Assembly (NCBI GenBank): GCA_030427145.1 | Contig: JAUHWT010000017.1 | Location: 1-64,000 of the forward strand | Reading direction: 5' to 3' | Length of the DNA: 64,000 bases | Origin: Alphaproteobacteria bacterium | GTDB lineage: Bacteria > Pseudomonadota > Alphaproteobacteria > Rhodobacterales > Rhodobacteraceae | Shown: piece by piece, positions 32,352 through 40,843 of the stretch | Position numbering within the stretch: position 1 is the first letter of the stretch | Layout of the letters: every line of letters begins with the position of its first letter | Program-made: the position numbers and the translations under genes | The notes under the pieces: generated by a model | Databases searched by the model: none | Told to the model about the DNA's origin: nothing | The model's input: the letters and a program-made list of their open reading frames with translations, nothing else

Positions 32352-34636
32352 TGAGCCGTGAGCGTCTTTTCGACCGCCTGCCGGAGATCTACCGGACCCG
32401 CGATGCGGACCCGTCCCGGTACGGGCAGTTTGAGGCCTATATCGGGTTCATGGATGAGATCCTGGAGGCGCTCGATGATCATGTCGAGACGCTCTACCAC
32501 GATCATTTCATTGAGACCTGTTCCGACTGGATGGTGCCGTATCTGGGCGACATGCTGGGGGTGACGCATCTGAAGGGCGATCCCTGGACGATCCGGGCGG
32601 ATGTGGCGCGGACGGTGCATCTGCGCCGCCGGTGCGGCACGCCGGGGGCACTGGAGTCGCTGGCGTTCAACCTGACCGGCTGGGCGGCGCATGCGGTGGA
32701 GCTGCGCGAGCGGATGGTGTGGAACCAGCATCTCAACCACCAGAGGCCGGATGCGGGCGGGGTGCCGCCAGGGGCGCTGGACCGTCACATTGCCGATCCG
32801 GTGCGGCATGGCACCGTCAATCTGCGTGATCCGGGCGTGCTGGGTTTCCTGGGCGGGGCGTTTGACGGGTTTGCGCGCAACGCGGATCTGAGGCCGCGTG
32901 ACGGGACGACGGCGCGGGTGAACCTGCCCAATCTGGCGCTGTTTGTCTGGCGGTTGCGGGATCACCTGGTTCCGGTGGCGCGGCCCTTTGAGGTGGCGAC
33001 GGTGGAGCAGACCGGTCCCGAAGAGGGGGAGGCCCGGTTTGCCGCGCGGTATACGGTTGATCCGCTGGGTCGGGAGATGCGGCTTTTCAACACCTTTCGC
33101 TACAATCCCGGTGCCGAGCCGCCGGATTTTTCGGTGCCGGACCGGACGCCTGGGCCGATGCCCGCCGCGCGGCTGGAGGAGGAGGAACCGACTGGGAACC
33201 GCGATGAGTACATTGCGGTCGACATTTTCGATGGCAGCAGGCCGGATGATCCTGGGGCGGATGCGGTGGGGCTGACGGTGCATCTGCCGGGGACTGTTTT
33301 TGCGGGTACGGAATGGACCACCCGTGGGGCCAGTCTTTGCGCCTGGGAGGACGGGCTCCGGGTGCCGCTGCGTGAGCGGGAGATTGTTGTCGATCCGGTG
33401 CATGGGCGGGTTTTGCTGGGGCTGGCGGATGATGCGACGGAAGGGGCGGCGCTGCGCAGCCGGTTGCGGCTGTCCCATACCTGTGCGGCACCGGGCGAGA
33501 CCGGGGCCTGGCCGGTGGGACGGCGGTTTGAGGAGACGATCTGGCTGGGGCTGGCGGAGCCCGAGGTGGTGAGGGTGACGGTGCATCCGGGCGGGACGGG
33601 GCTGCGGGCGGCTCTGTCGGGGCTGTCGGAGGAGGGGCCGCCGCGGATCATTGAGATCGCGGATTCCATGACGCACCGGGTCAATTTGGCGGATGTGGAT
33701 GATATTGTTGATGAGGACGGGCCGACGCTGACGCTGGCGCGGCCGTTCTGGATACGGGCGGCGACCGGTCAGAGGCCGGTGGTGGAGTTTCGCCAGCCGC
33801 TGCGGCTGCGTCCTGCGGAGCCGGGGAATGTGGCCCAGGTGGCGGGGCTTGATATCCGGTTTGACGGGACGTTTCTGACGCTGCGCAATGCGCCGGTGGC
33901 TGAGGCGATTGTTACGCGTGCGGCGGTGAACAGCCTGAGGTTCGTCGGGGTGACGCTCGATCCGGGGGGGCATCATCTGCTGGACGGGTCGGCCGGGGGC
34001 AGTCTGGCGGCGCATCAGCCCGCGCTGTTTCTGGAGCCTGATCTGGGGTTTGACGATGCGGATACCCTGGAGGCGTTTGAGGAACTGCCGGAGGTGGTCA
34101 TGGAGAACTGCGTCTCCGGGCCGGTGGCGATGGGGCCGCGTTACACGCTGCGCCTGGTCAACAGCACGGTGGATGCGGGCGATGGCCTGGCCATTGGCGC
34201 GGCGGATGCGGATGCGCTGGCCTGGGGGCCGCGTACGGAAGTTGACGGCGTGACGGTGCTGGGCCGGGTGCGCGTGCGGGAGGCGCGAGGGCAGGGCGGG
34301 CTGTTCCGCGACCGGGTCGAGGTGCGCGATCACCAGACCGGGTGTCTGTCGTTCTGCCGGTTTTCGGGGGATGCCGACCGTCTGGCGCAGAACTTTGCCT
34401 GCGTGTTTGGACCGGCGGCGCGGGTGGCGTTCACCTCGACGGTTCATGGCAATCCTGGTTACGGCCAGCTCGACCGGGTCACGACGGCGCGGGAGGTGCT
34501 GGAGGACGGTCCGGAGGCCGACGAGATGGGCGCCTATGGCTACCAGCTTAACAGTCACAAATTCAGAAATCTCGGGATCCGGCTGCGCGAATTCACTCCG
34601 GTGGGTGTGCGCACGATTCTGAAAACGGTCACCTGA
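32351..34636 (+). CDS. Tail protein I-like baseplate/fibre-attachment protein with beta-helix C-terminus
   Basis: 761 residues from ATG 32351, overlapping the J2 stop. The first 200 residues are phage tail protein I-like: RLFDRLPEIYRTRDADPSRY, MVPYLGDMLGVTHLKGDPWT, TVHLRRRCGTPGALESLAFN. In eCIS this domain links wedges to fibres. The middle part is beta-rich with several Trp-containing segments. From about residue 480 the pattern (FDGTFLTLRNAPVAEAIVTR; YTLRLVNSTVDAGDGLAIGA; VDGVTVLGRVRVREARGQGG) looks like a parallel beta-helix. This combined length is larger than the typical 200-residue tail protein I. Start context: GTG codons just upstream are in frame but overlap J2 more. Confidence 0.82.
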   Translation: MSRERLFDRLPEIYRTRDADPSRYGQFEAYIGFMDEILEALDDHVETLYHDHFIETCSDWMVPYLGDMLGVTHLKGDPWTIRADVARTVHLRRRCGTPGALESLAFNLTGWAAHAVELRERMVWNQHLNHQRPDAGGVPPGALDRHIADPVRHGTVNLRDPGVLGFLGGAFDGFARNADLRPRDGTTARVNLPNLALFVWRLRDHLVPVARPFEVATVEQTGPEEGEARFAARYTVDPLGREMRLFNTFRYNPGAEPPDFSVPDRTPGPMPAARLEEEEPTGNRDEYIAVDIFDGSRPDDPGADAVGLTVHLPGTVFAGTEWTTRGASLCAWEDGLRVPLREREIVVDPVHGRVLLGLADDATEGAALRSRLRLSHTCAAPGETGAWPVGRRFEETIWLGLAEPEVVRVTVHPGGTGLRAALSGLSEEGPPRIIEIADSMTHRVNLADVDDIVDEDGPTLTLARPFWIRAATGQRPVVEFRQPLRLRPAEPGNVAQVAGLDIRFDGTFLTLRNAPVAEAIVTRAAVNSLRFVGVTLDPGGHHLLDGSAGGSLAAHQPALFLEPDLGFDDADTLEAFEELPEVVMENCVSGPVAMGPRYTLRLVNSTVDAGDGLAIGAADADALAWGPRTEVDGVTVLGRVRVREARGQGGLFRDRVEVRDHQTGCLSFCRFSGDADRLAQNFACVFGPAARVAFTSTVHGNPGYGQLDRVTTAREVLEDGPEADEMGAYGYQLNSHKFRNLGIRLREFTPVGVRTILKTVT

Positions 34637-34649
34637 GGGGGGAAGCACT

Positions 34650-37600
34650 ATGAAAGGCGACTTTTCATGGTTTGATTACCGGCCATCGGACAACTTTACC
34701 GGCGTGCTGGAACAGCAGGGCCGTGTGCGTATCGACCGCGACGGGCTGGCGGCGGAGGAGATCGGCCGCAATTTGCGCAACCTTATGGGCCGCGATGCCT
34801 TCGGCCCTGGGCGGGTTGCGGTTCCGGCGGAGGCCAGCGGGTCGTTCCGGATTACCGGGGCCTCCACGGACGGCACGGATGTTGAGGTGACATATGCGCC
34901 GGGGCGGGCCTGGATCGAAGGCATTCCGCTGATCTCGGGGCAGGAGTTTACCGGCACGGCCACCTATCTGCCGCCACCGCTTCAGGACCCGGTGGGGCCG
35001 GACAGCATTGATGCGGATGTGCGCGACGCGGTTGTGCTGGAGGTCTGGGAGGATTCGGTCAGTGCCTTTCAGGACCTGAGCCTGCTGGAACCGGCGCTTG
35101 GCGGGGTGGATACCACCGCGCGGGTGCGGGTGTGTCACCGGCTGCGTCTGCGGCGGCTGGGGCCGGATGAGGACTGCCGCACCATTGATCTGCGCGATGA
35201 TCCGGCAACGCTGGGCCGTTTGACCGTTACACCGGCCCCGGCGATTGCCATTGCGGGTGACTGTCCGGTGGAGGCGGGTGGCGGCTATGCGGGGGCGGAG
35301 CATCGGCTCTACTGCGTTGAGATCACGCAGCCCCGCGACGGAAATGAGCGGTTCCTCTGGTCGCGTCATGGCGGCGGCCTGGTCGGGCGTGGCCGGTATG
35401 ACGCGGTGGAGCAGACGATTGAGATTACTCATAATCTGCCGATGATCCGGGCGGCGGGTGTCACCGGCATGACGCTTCAGGCCCTGTCGGAGGTTGCGGG
35501 GACGGGCTGTTGGGAGGTGGTGTTTGAGGCTACTGTGTCGCTGGATTCGGATGGTGTTCTCAATGTCACCGATGCCGTGGGCACGTGGCCTGCGGGTCCG
35601 GGTGAGCACGGGTTTTTCAGGCTTTGGGACGGGGTTGCGGCTGTCGGTGAGTTCATCGGCGCGAATGAGGTGGATGACGGCATTCTGCTCGATTTCACGC
35701 CACCGGCCGAAGGCGCGTTCCGCCCTGGGGACCGCTGGCAGTTTCAGGCGCGGGCGGATGGCACGGGGTTTGATCCCTCGGTCTGGCCGAGCGATGCGCC
35801 GCCGCAGGGGGTGCGGTATCACCGCGCGCCGCTGGGCATTCTGACCTGGACCGGGCCGGCACCGCAGGAGCTGGGACCGGATGACATCAGTGACTGCCGC
35901 GACAGTTTTCCGCCGCTGACCGATCCCTGCCCGTGCTGCACCATCACGGTGGGGGACGGGCGCCGCACCCATGGCGATGAGGACAGTATCGAGGCGGCCA
36001 TTGAGCGCCTGCCGTCCTCCGGCGGGCGGATATGCCTGCTGCCTGGACTGCACGAGACCAATGCGGTTTTGCATGAGCGGGCCAATATCACCATCAAGGG
36101 GTGCGGGCGGGATACCCGTGTCGTGCCGAGGCCGGGGCAAAGGGACGAGCCGGTTTTTCATGTCTCGGACTGCGAGAACATCCGTCTGACCGGGATGGAG
36201 ATCATCACCTTGTCCGGTGTGGGGATCTTTGGCGAGTCGTCCGATGACGATGCCCTGCGGCAGATTTACATTGCCGGGAACCGCATCATCGCCTGTGTGC
36301 GGGCGGTGCAGTTTGAGGGGGGCAGCGACATTGCCATCCGGGAAAACCGTATCCGCATGATCGACAGAAACGGCTCCGGCGTGGCGGTTTACCTGGCGGC
36401 GTCGGACAGCCGTATCGAGGACAATGACATTGGTGTGGTTCCGGCGGAGGTGACGCCGCGCCCGCCTGATGACGGGGAGGACGATGACGAGCCGGAGGAT
36501 CCCAACGATCCCTGCGCCGACGAGGAAACCATCTATGCCAATATCGGGTTTCTGATCGGCTTTGTTGAGTTTCTGTTCGGGTTTACTCTGACGGCCTATC
36601 TGCCGCCGCCCTATCGCGCGCTTGGCGGTGTTCAGCTTGGGGCGGGTACGGTGCGGACCTGGGTGCTCGACAACCGTATTCTGGGCGGCGCGGGCAATGG
36701 CATCACGCTTGGTGGCAGTCACATCGTTGAGGGCGGGGATGGCGGCGGGAACGGTCCGGTGTTCCAGGATGTTGCCCTGGTGCGGACCGACCTGGTTGTG
36801 GAGGGCGAGGCGATCGACCCGGACGGCAATCCAGCGTCGGGGACGACCTTTCAGATCCGCTCACCATCGGGGCAGGTGCGCAGTTTTGAGGTCAGTGCCA
36901 GCGGCGGATTCACGATCCGGCTTTTCGAGGAGGAGGGCACGCACCGGATCTCGCCGGTGACGACCGGCATTGGAATTGAGACGGCGGAAATCCTTGGGCG
37001 GATCACCACCGGGCGGGGGTCGCTGGTGCGGATGCGCCTCGGGCTGAACCGCCAGAGGGAGGAGGCCGATCCGCGGCTTGGGTTCCTCTATGGCATTCGC
37101 ATCGAGGACAATGTCATTTCGGAAATGGGTCTGAACGGAATAGGTATTCCACCCGCGCCCGGTGTCCTCGGCATCAGTCGGGAAGTGCAGCCGGACAATC
37201 CGACCCTGCGCGGGGTTCGGGCGGATGAGCCGCGTTTTTCGGTGGCGCGGGCGGCGGCGGTCAACCCGGCGCTGGAACGGCTGGGGCATCCGGTCAACGA
37301 TCTGACGATCCGCAACAATCGGATTGTGCGCAATCTGGGTCGGCCCTTCAGCACCGCGATGCTGGATGCGGCACGCGTGTCCGGATTTGGCGGAATTTCC
37401 CTAGGCCTGTGCGAGACGGTGACGGTTGCGGGCAACCGGATAGAGTCGAACGGGCGGCGGCATGTTGATCCGGTCTGCGGCATTTTCATCCTGTTCGGTG
37501 AACAGGTGGAGATTACCGACAACCTGATCCGCGACAACGGTCCCTTTGAGCGGACGGAGGCGGAGATCCGGACCGGGCTGCGCAGCGGTATTGCCGGGAT

Positions 37601-39095
37601 TTTCCTGTCCATCGGGCTGGATGATTTCGGGGCGGATGACAACCGCGGCAGCCTGACGGTCAAACCGGCGCTGCGGGTGCATGACAATGTGGTGCAGCAG
37701 CCCATGGGGCGGGCGATGACGGTGATGGCGGCCGGACCGGTTTCGGTGATTGCAAACCACCTGACGGCCGAGCGGACGGGTGCGGAGGCCGCGGACCGTA
37801 TGGCCGGGGCGCTGATGCTGATCAGTCTCAGCGGTGTGGGTAATCTGCCCTCCGGCGGGTGTCTGGTGAATTCCAACCAGATTTCGCTCGGGGCCGAGAG
37901 TGAGGCGATGATCGCCGTGGCGCTGGCGGCGGCGGAGGATCTGGGGCTCGATGCCAACCAGATCCACGCGCTGCATGGTGGGCTGGTCTCCGGCGACCGG
38001 TCGTTCATGCTCAACACGCTGGTGTTCGCGGGATCGACGCGGGCGACGGGCAACCGGTTCCGGGAGCCGTTCCGGTCAACGGAGACGGCGTTCCAGCTGT
38101 CGCTGCTGTCCCTGACAACCCTGATGAACACGGCCACCTCGAACCAAGGGGATCACTGCATCTATGCCTTTGATCTGGGGTCGCCGCCGAAGCTTATGTC
38201 CGGCGGTAACATGGTGTTGGACACGACCTTCTGTGACGAGTTGCAGTCGGCCGCGGCCGGTGCGGCGCGCAATCCGATTTTGGGGACGGCGGGTCTGAGG
38301 GATTTGGGGTTCATCAACGATCTTGAGGAGCCGGAGGGTGCCGGGCGAGTGTATGGCCAGGCGCTCGATGCCAATCTGGTGACGCTGAACACCTATCAGC
38401 AGGCGCGGCTGACGGAGGCGGTGGAGTACAAGACCGCCAATGCGGCGCTTCTCCACAATGAGATCGCGCGGCTTGAAACGGGTGGCGGTGCACGGGCCGA
38501 TATTGTGGCGGCAAATCGCGCGCGGCTGGCGACGATCCGGCGGGACGTGACGCGCATCCGGGCGGCGCAGGAGATTGTGGCCGACAAGCCGGAGATCGTG
38601 GAGGAGGAAACCGACGACAACAACCGCAGGCTTGTGGTGCTTCAGGGGCGTGTTACCACCCTGCGGGGGGTTGGCATTGCGCTGGCGGAGGTGGCGCTTG
38701 GCGATGCGCGGGGCCGTCCGGTTACGGCGCTTCAGCCTGGTACGACCGACAGAAACGGCAAGTATGCGATGCGGTTCTCCGTGGACGAGATCGAGCGGAG
38801 TGGCGCGGATTTCGACCGTGGCGCGACCATCATTGCCACGCCGCCGACCCGCGGGGCCGAGAGCGTGGCAAGCCGGGTGTTCGAGCTTGGCAGGGCGTCA
38901 GTTCTGGTTCCCGACGTTCGCATTCAGAGCGATTCCGACAGGCTGCCTGAGGAACGGGAGAGGGATCCGCTGCGGCCGACCCGGCCGGATGTCAGACGCC
39001 CGACACTGGTGCCGGGGCGCAGGCTGACGGCGACCTCGGGGCGGATCAAGCCTCTGCTGCGGGCGATGAAGGCTGATATGGATCGGGAGGAGTAA
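34650..39095 (+). CDS. Giant right-handed beta-helix fibre protein (DUF6519-like N-terminus)
   Basis: 1481 residues, the largest gene of the operon and probable receptor-binding fibre. The N-terminus GDFSWFDYRPSDNFTGVLEQ with QGRVRIDRDG resembles the DUF6519 attachment domain of other eCIS fibres. From about residue 440 to 1160 there are many beta-helix rungs (IAGNRIIACVRAVQFEGGSD; VEITDNLIRDNGPFERTEA). Two carboxypeptidase-regulatory-like beta-sandwiches are present, near residues 710-800 (VVEGEAIDPDGNPASGTTFQ) and near residue 1330 (VLQGRVTTLRGVGIALAEVA). An acidic run (DDGEDDDEPEDPNDP, about residue 610) precedes a strongly hydrophobic stretch (NIGFLIGFVEFLFGFTLTAY), odd for a fibre. Ribosome site GAGGGGGGAAG. 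Confidence 0.85.
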   Translation: MKGDFSWFDYRPSDNFTGVLEQQGRVRIDRDGLAAEEIGRNLRNLMGRDAFGPGRVAVPAEASGSFRITGASTDGTDVEVTYAPGRAWIEGIPLISGQEFTGTATYLPPPLQDPVGPDSIDADVRDAVVLEVWEDSVSAFQDLSLLEPALGGVDTTARVRVCHRLRLRRLGPDEDCRTIDLRDDPATLGRLTVTPAPAIAIAGDCPVEAGGGYAGAEHRLYCVEITQPRDGNERFLWSRHGGGLVGRGRYDAVEQTIEITHNLPMIRAAGVTGMTLQALSEVAGTGCWEVVFEATVSLDSDGVLNVTDAVGTWPAGPGEHGFFRLWDGVAAVGEFIGANEVDDGILLDFTPPAEGAFRPGDRWQFQARADGTGFDPSVWPSDAPPQGVRYHRAPLGILTWTGPAPQELGPDDISDCRDSFPPLTDPCPCCTITVGDGRRTHGDEDSIEAAIERLPSSGGRICLLPGLHETNAVLHERANITIKGCGRDTRVVPRPGQRDEPVFHVSDCENIRLTGMEIITLSGVGIFGESSDDDALRQIYIAGNRIIACVRAVQFEGGSDIAIRENRIRMIDRNGSGVAVYLAASDSRIEDNDIGVVPAEVTPRPPDDGEDDDEPEDPNDPCADEETIYANIGFLIGFVEFLFGFTLTAYLPPPYRALGGVQLGAGTVRTWVLDNRILGGAGNGITLGGSHIVEGGDGGGNGPVFQDVALVRTDLVVEGEAIDPDGNPASGTTFQIRSPSGQVRSFEVSASGGFTIRLFEEEGTHRISPVTTGIGIETAEILGRITTGRGSLVRMRLGLNRQREEADPRLGFLYGIRIEDNVISEMGLNGIGIPPAPGVLGISREVQPDNPTLRGVRADEPRFSVARAAAVNPALERLGHPVNDLTIRNNRIVRNLGRPFSTAMLDAARVSGFGGISLGLCETVTVAGNRIESNGRRHVDPVCGIFILFGEQVEITDNLIRDNGPFERTEAEIRTGLRSGIAGIFLSIGLDDFGADDNRGSLTVKPALRVHDNVVQQPMGRAMTVMAAGPVSVIANHLTAERTGAEAADRMAGALMLISLSGVGNLPSGGCLVNSNQISLGAESEAMIAVALAAAEDLGLDANQIHALHGGLVSGDRSFMLNTLVFAGSTRATGNRFREPFRSTETAFQLSLLSLTTLMNTATSNQGDHCIYAFDLGSPPKLMSGGNMVLDTTFCDELQSAAAGAARNPILGTAGLRDLGFINDLEEPEGAGRVYGQALDANLVTLNTYQQARLTEAVEYKTANAALLHNEIARLETGGGARADIVAANRARLATIRRDVTRIRAAQEIVADKPEIVEEETDDNNRRLVVLQGRVTTLRGVGIALAEVALGDARGRPVTALQPGTTDRNGKYAMRFSVDEIERSGADFDRGATIIATPPTRGAESVASRVFELGRASVLVPDVRIQSDSDRLPEERERDPLRPTRPDVRRPTLVPGRRLTATSGRIKPLLRAMKADMDREE

Positions 39096-39097
39096 CG

Positions 39098-40843
39098 GTG
39101 ATCAGGGCCGCCCGTTCGCATCAGGACACACGCGCGTCGCCCGGGCCCGCGATCCGGCAGGGCGTGCGGGGGCCGGTGGTGCCGGTGCAGACGAAGGCGG
39201 GGTGTTCCTGTGGCGGTGGCTGCCCGGAGTGCAGCGCGAAGACCCGCCGGCTTGAGGATGAGGCGGAGGCGGCTGCCGACAGCTTCGTGCAGCGAAAGGC
39301 CGCGCCGGATCTTTCCCCTGCAGAGGATGAGCCGATGCAGAGCCGTGACGGCGGGGCCGGGGGAGGGGAGGTGCCCCTGGCGGATCCGGGCGCGGGTGAG
39401 GCTTTGCCGCGGGATCTGGCTGCGTCGCTTGGTGGGCATTTCGGCCGGGATTTTTCGGGGGTGCGGGTGCATCACGATACGGCGGCGGGGCGGTCGGCCC
39501 GTCAGTTGGGCGCGAGGGCCTGGACACTGGGGCGTGACATTGTCTTCGCGCCTGGGGAATACGCGCCGGCCGCGGCGGAGGGGCGTCACCTGATCGCCCA
39601 TGAGGTGGCCCATGTTGTGCAGCAGGGTCATGCCCCCGCCGTGCCGGGCGGGGTGGCGAAGCCGCTTTCTCCCGCGCCGCGGAGTATCCAGCGGCTCTGT
39701 GGGCCGTCGGAGATTGGCGATGTTCCGGGCTGTGTCGACACGGGCGGTGATATCTTTGGGGAGCCGTTTCTGTTCAATGTGAACTGCGACACCTTTCGGC
39801 CTGGTGAGGAGGACCGGCTGCGCGGTGCCGCCCGTGATCTGCTCGGCTCGGCGGCGACGGTCAGCGTGCACGGGTTTGCCAGCGAGGACGGGGCCGCGGA
39901 TTTCAACCGGGATCTGTCCTGCATGCGTGCCAACCGGGCGGCGCAGATACTGCGCGATGTTGGCCTGGCGGTTGTGGCGCTGCATTCCCATGGCGGGGTT
40001 CCTGGTGAGGCGGCGGAACGCCGGAGTGTGGTGCTGGACCCGAGGTCGGAACCGGCGCCCGTGCCGGAGCCGGTGCCGGTTGAGGAGGACCGGGAGACGC
40101 CGGCGCCCGACCCCGTTAAGTGCGGCGACTTCGAGACCTGGGTTGTGCGTACGGTGCTCAACATCGATCCGACGGTTCTGGGCGATGTCACCGAATGCCT
40201 GTGTGAGTTCATCAAGCTCGCGGATGTGATGGAATCCATCGCGCAACTGGTGGCGTCGGGGATTTTTCCGAAGCGGCTGGCGGGCCTGATTGAGATTGCG
40301 GACTGTCTCTGCAATTTCTGGGACTGGCTTCAGCTGGTCTATGAGACCGGTTCCGATGGCGGCTGCTGGGCGTTTGAGAATTACGACAGTTCGGATTTCG
40401 CCCGCATCGTTGGATTTTTCACCGCGACCATCGCGGACTGTTTTTCGCAGACCATCAGCAACTGGGTCATGGACCAGCTTGGGGATCTGCTGTTTGAGCT
40501 GCTGGTGATCGAGGGCGGTGCTGCGGGCTCGCCGGGTGGTCCGGTCGGCGCCGGCGGGGGTGCGGCCCTGGGCGCGGTGATTGCCGTTCTGGCGCGGGTG
40601 GTTCTGGTTGGGAAGGTCGCGGAGGTTGGTGACCTGATCGCCGATCTGTTCCTGTATTTGAGCCAGAACCAGATCTCGCACGGGACGATCTTTCCGCTCG
40701 ATGGCTGCCGGTCCTGCGCCCGTATTCCGTCCCATTTTGGCGGTCCGGACTGGTCGGGGTACTGCGACAGCGCGAATGAGTATCTGATCCCGGAAGCCCT
40801 GCGGGTGCCCGACTGGCATGGTGCGGAGGAGCAGCCTGAATGA
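39098..40843 (+). CDS. Putative payload 1: DUF4157 + OmpA-like + hydrophobic C-terminus
   Basis: 581 residues from GTG 39098 (GGGAGGAG upstream). Residues 1-60 contain a cysteine cluster, CSCGGGCPEC. The DUF4157 domain spans about residues 105-175: FGRDFSGVRVHHDTAAGRSA, ALGRDIVFAPGEY-like text and the metallopeptidase-type HEVAH (residues 168-172). An OmpA-like domain follows (about 229-310; DTFRPGEEDRLRGAARDLL, MRANRAAQILRDVGL). The C-terminal 230 residues are Cys/Trp-rich and include a glycine-rich hydrophobic segment (about 472-525; ALGAVIAVLARVVLVGK), which could insert in membranes. DUF4157 proteins are often encoded with eCIS and thought to be or accompany payloads; the toxic activity here is unknown. 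Confidence 0.75.
   Translation: MIRAARSHQDTRASPGPAIRQGVRGPVVPVQTKAGCSCGGGCPECSAKTRRLEDEAEAAADSFVQRKAAPDLSPAEDEPMQSRDGGAGGGEVPLADPGAGEALPRDLAASLGGHFGRDFSGVRVHHDTAAGRSARQLGARAWTLGRDIVFAPGEYAPAAAEGRHLIAHEVAHVVQQGHAPAVPGGVAKPLSPAPRSIQRLCGPSEIGDVPGCVDTGGDIFGEPFLFNVNCDTFRPGEEDRLRGAARDLLGSAATVSVHGFASEDGAADFNRDLSCMRANRAAQILRDVGLAVVALHSHGGVPGEAAERRSVVLDPRSEPAPVPEPVPVEEDRETPAPDPVKCGDFETWVVRTVLNIDPTVLGDVTECLCEFIKLADVMESIAQLVASGIFPKRLAGLIEIADCLCNFWDWLQLVYETGSDGGCWAFENYDSSDFARIVGFFTATIADCFSQTISNWVMDQLGDLLFELLVIEGGAAGSPGGPVGAGGGAALGAVIAVLARVVLVGKVAEVGDLIADLFLYLSQNQISHGTIFPLDGCRSCARIPSHFGGPDWSGYCDSANEYLIPEALRVPDWHGAEEQPE

Noticed and set aside
16199-39095. Prophage or R-type tailocin
   Set aside because: No capsid, terminase, portal, integrase, holin or lysin genes. 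The Pvc15-like ATPase, Pvc16-like cap and DUF4157 proteins point to an eCIS instead.
16199-39095. Type VI secretion system
   Set aside because: Sheath and tube are phage/eCIS type; there is no TssB/C pair, ClpV, TssJLM membrane complex or VgrG fusion.
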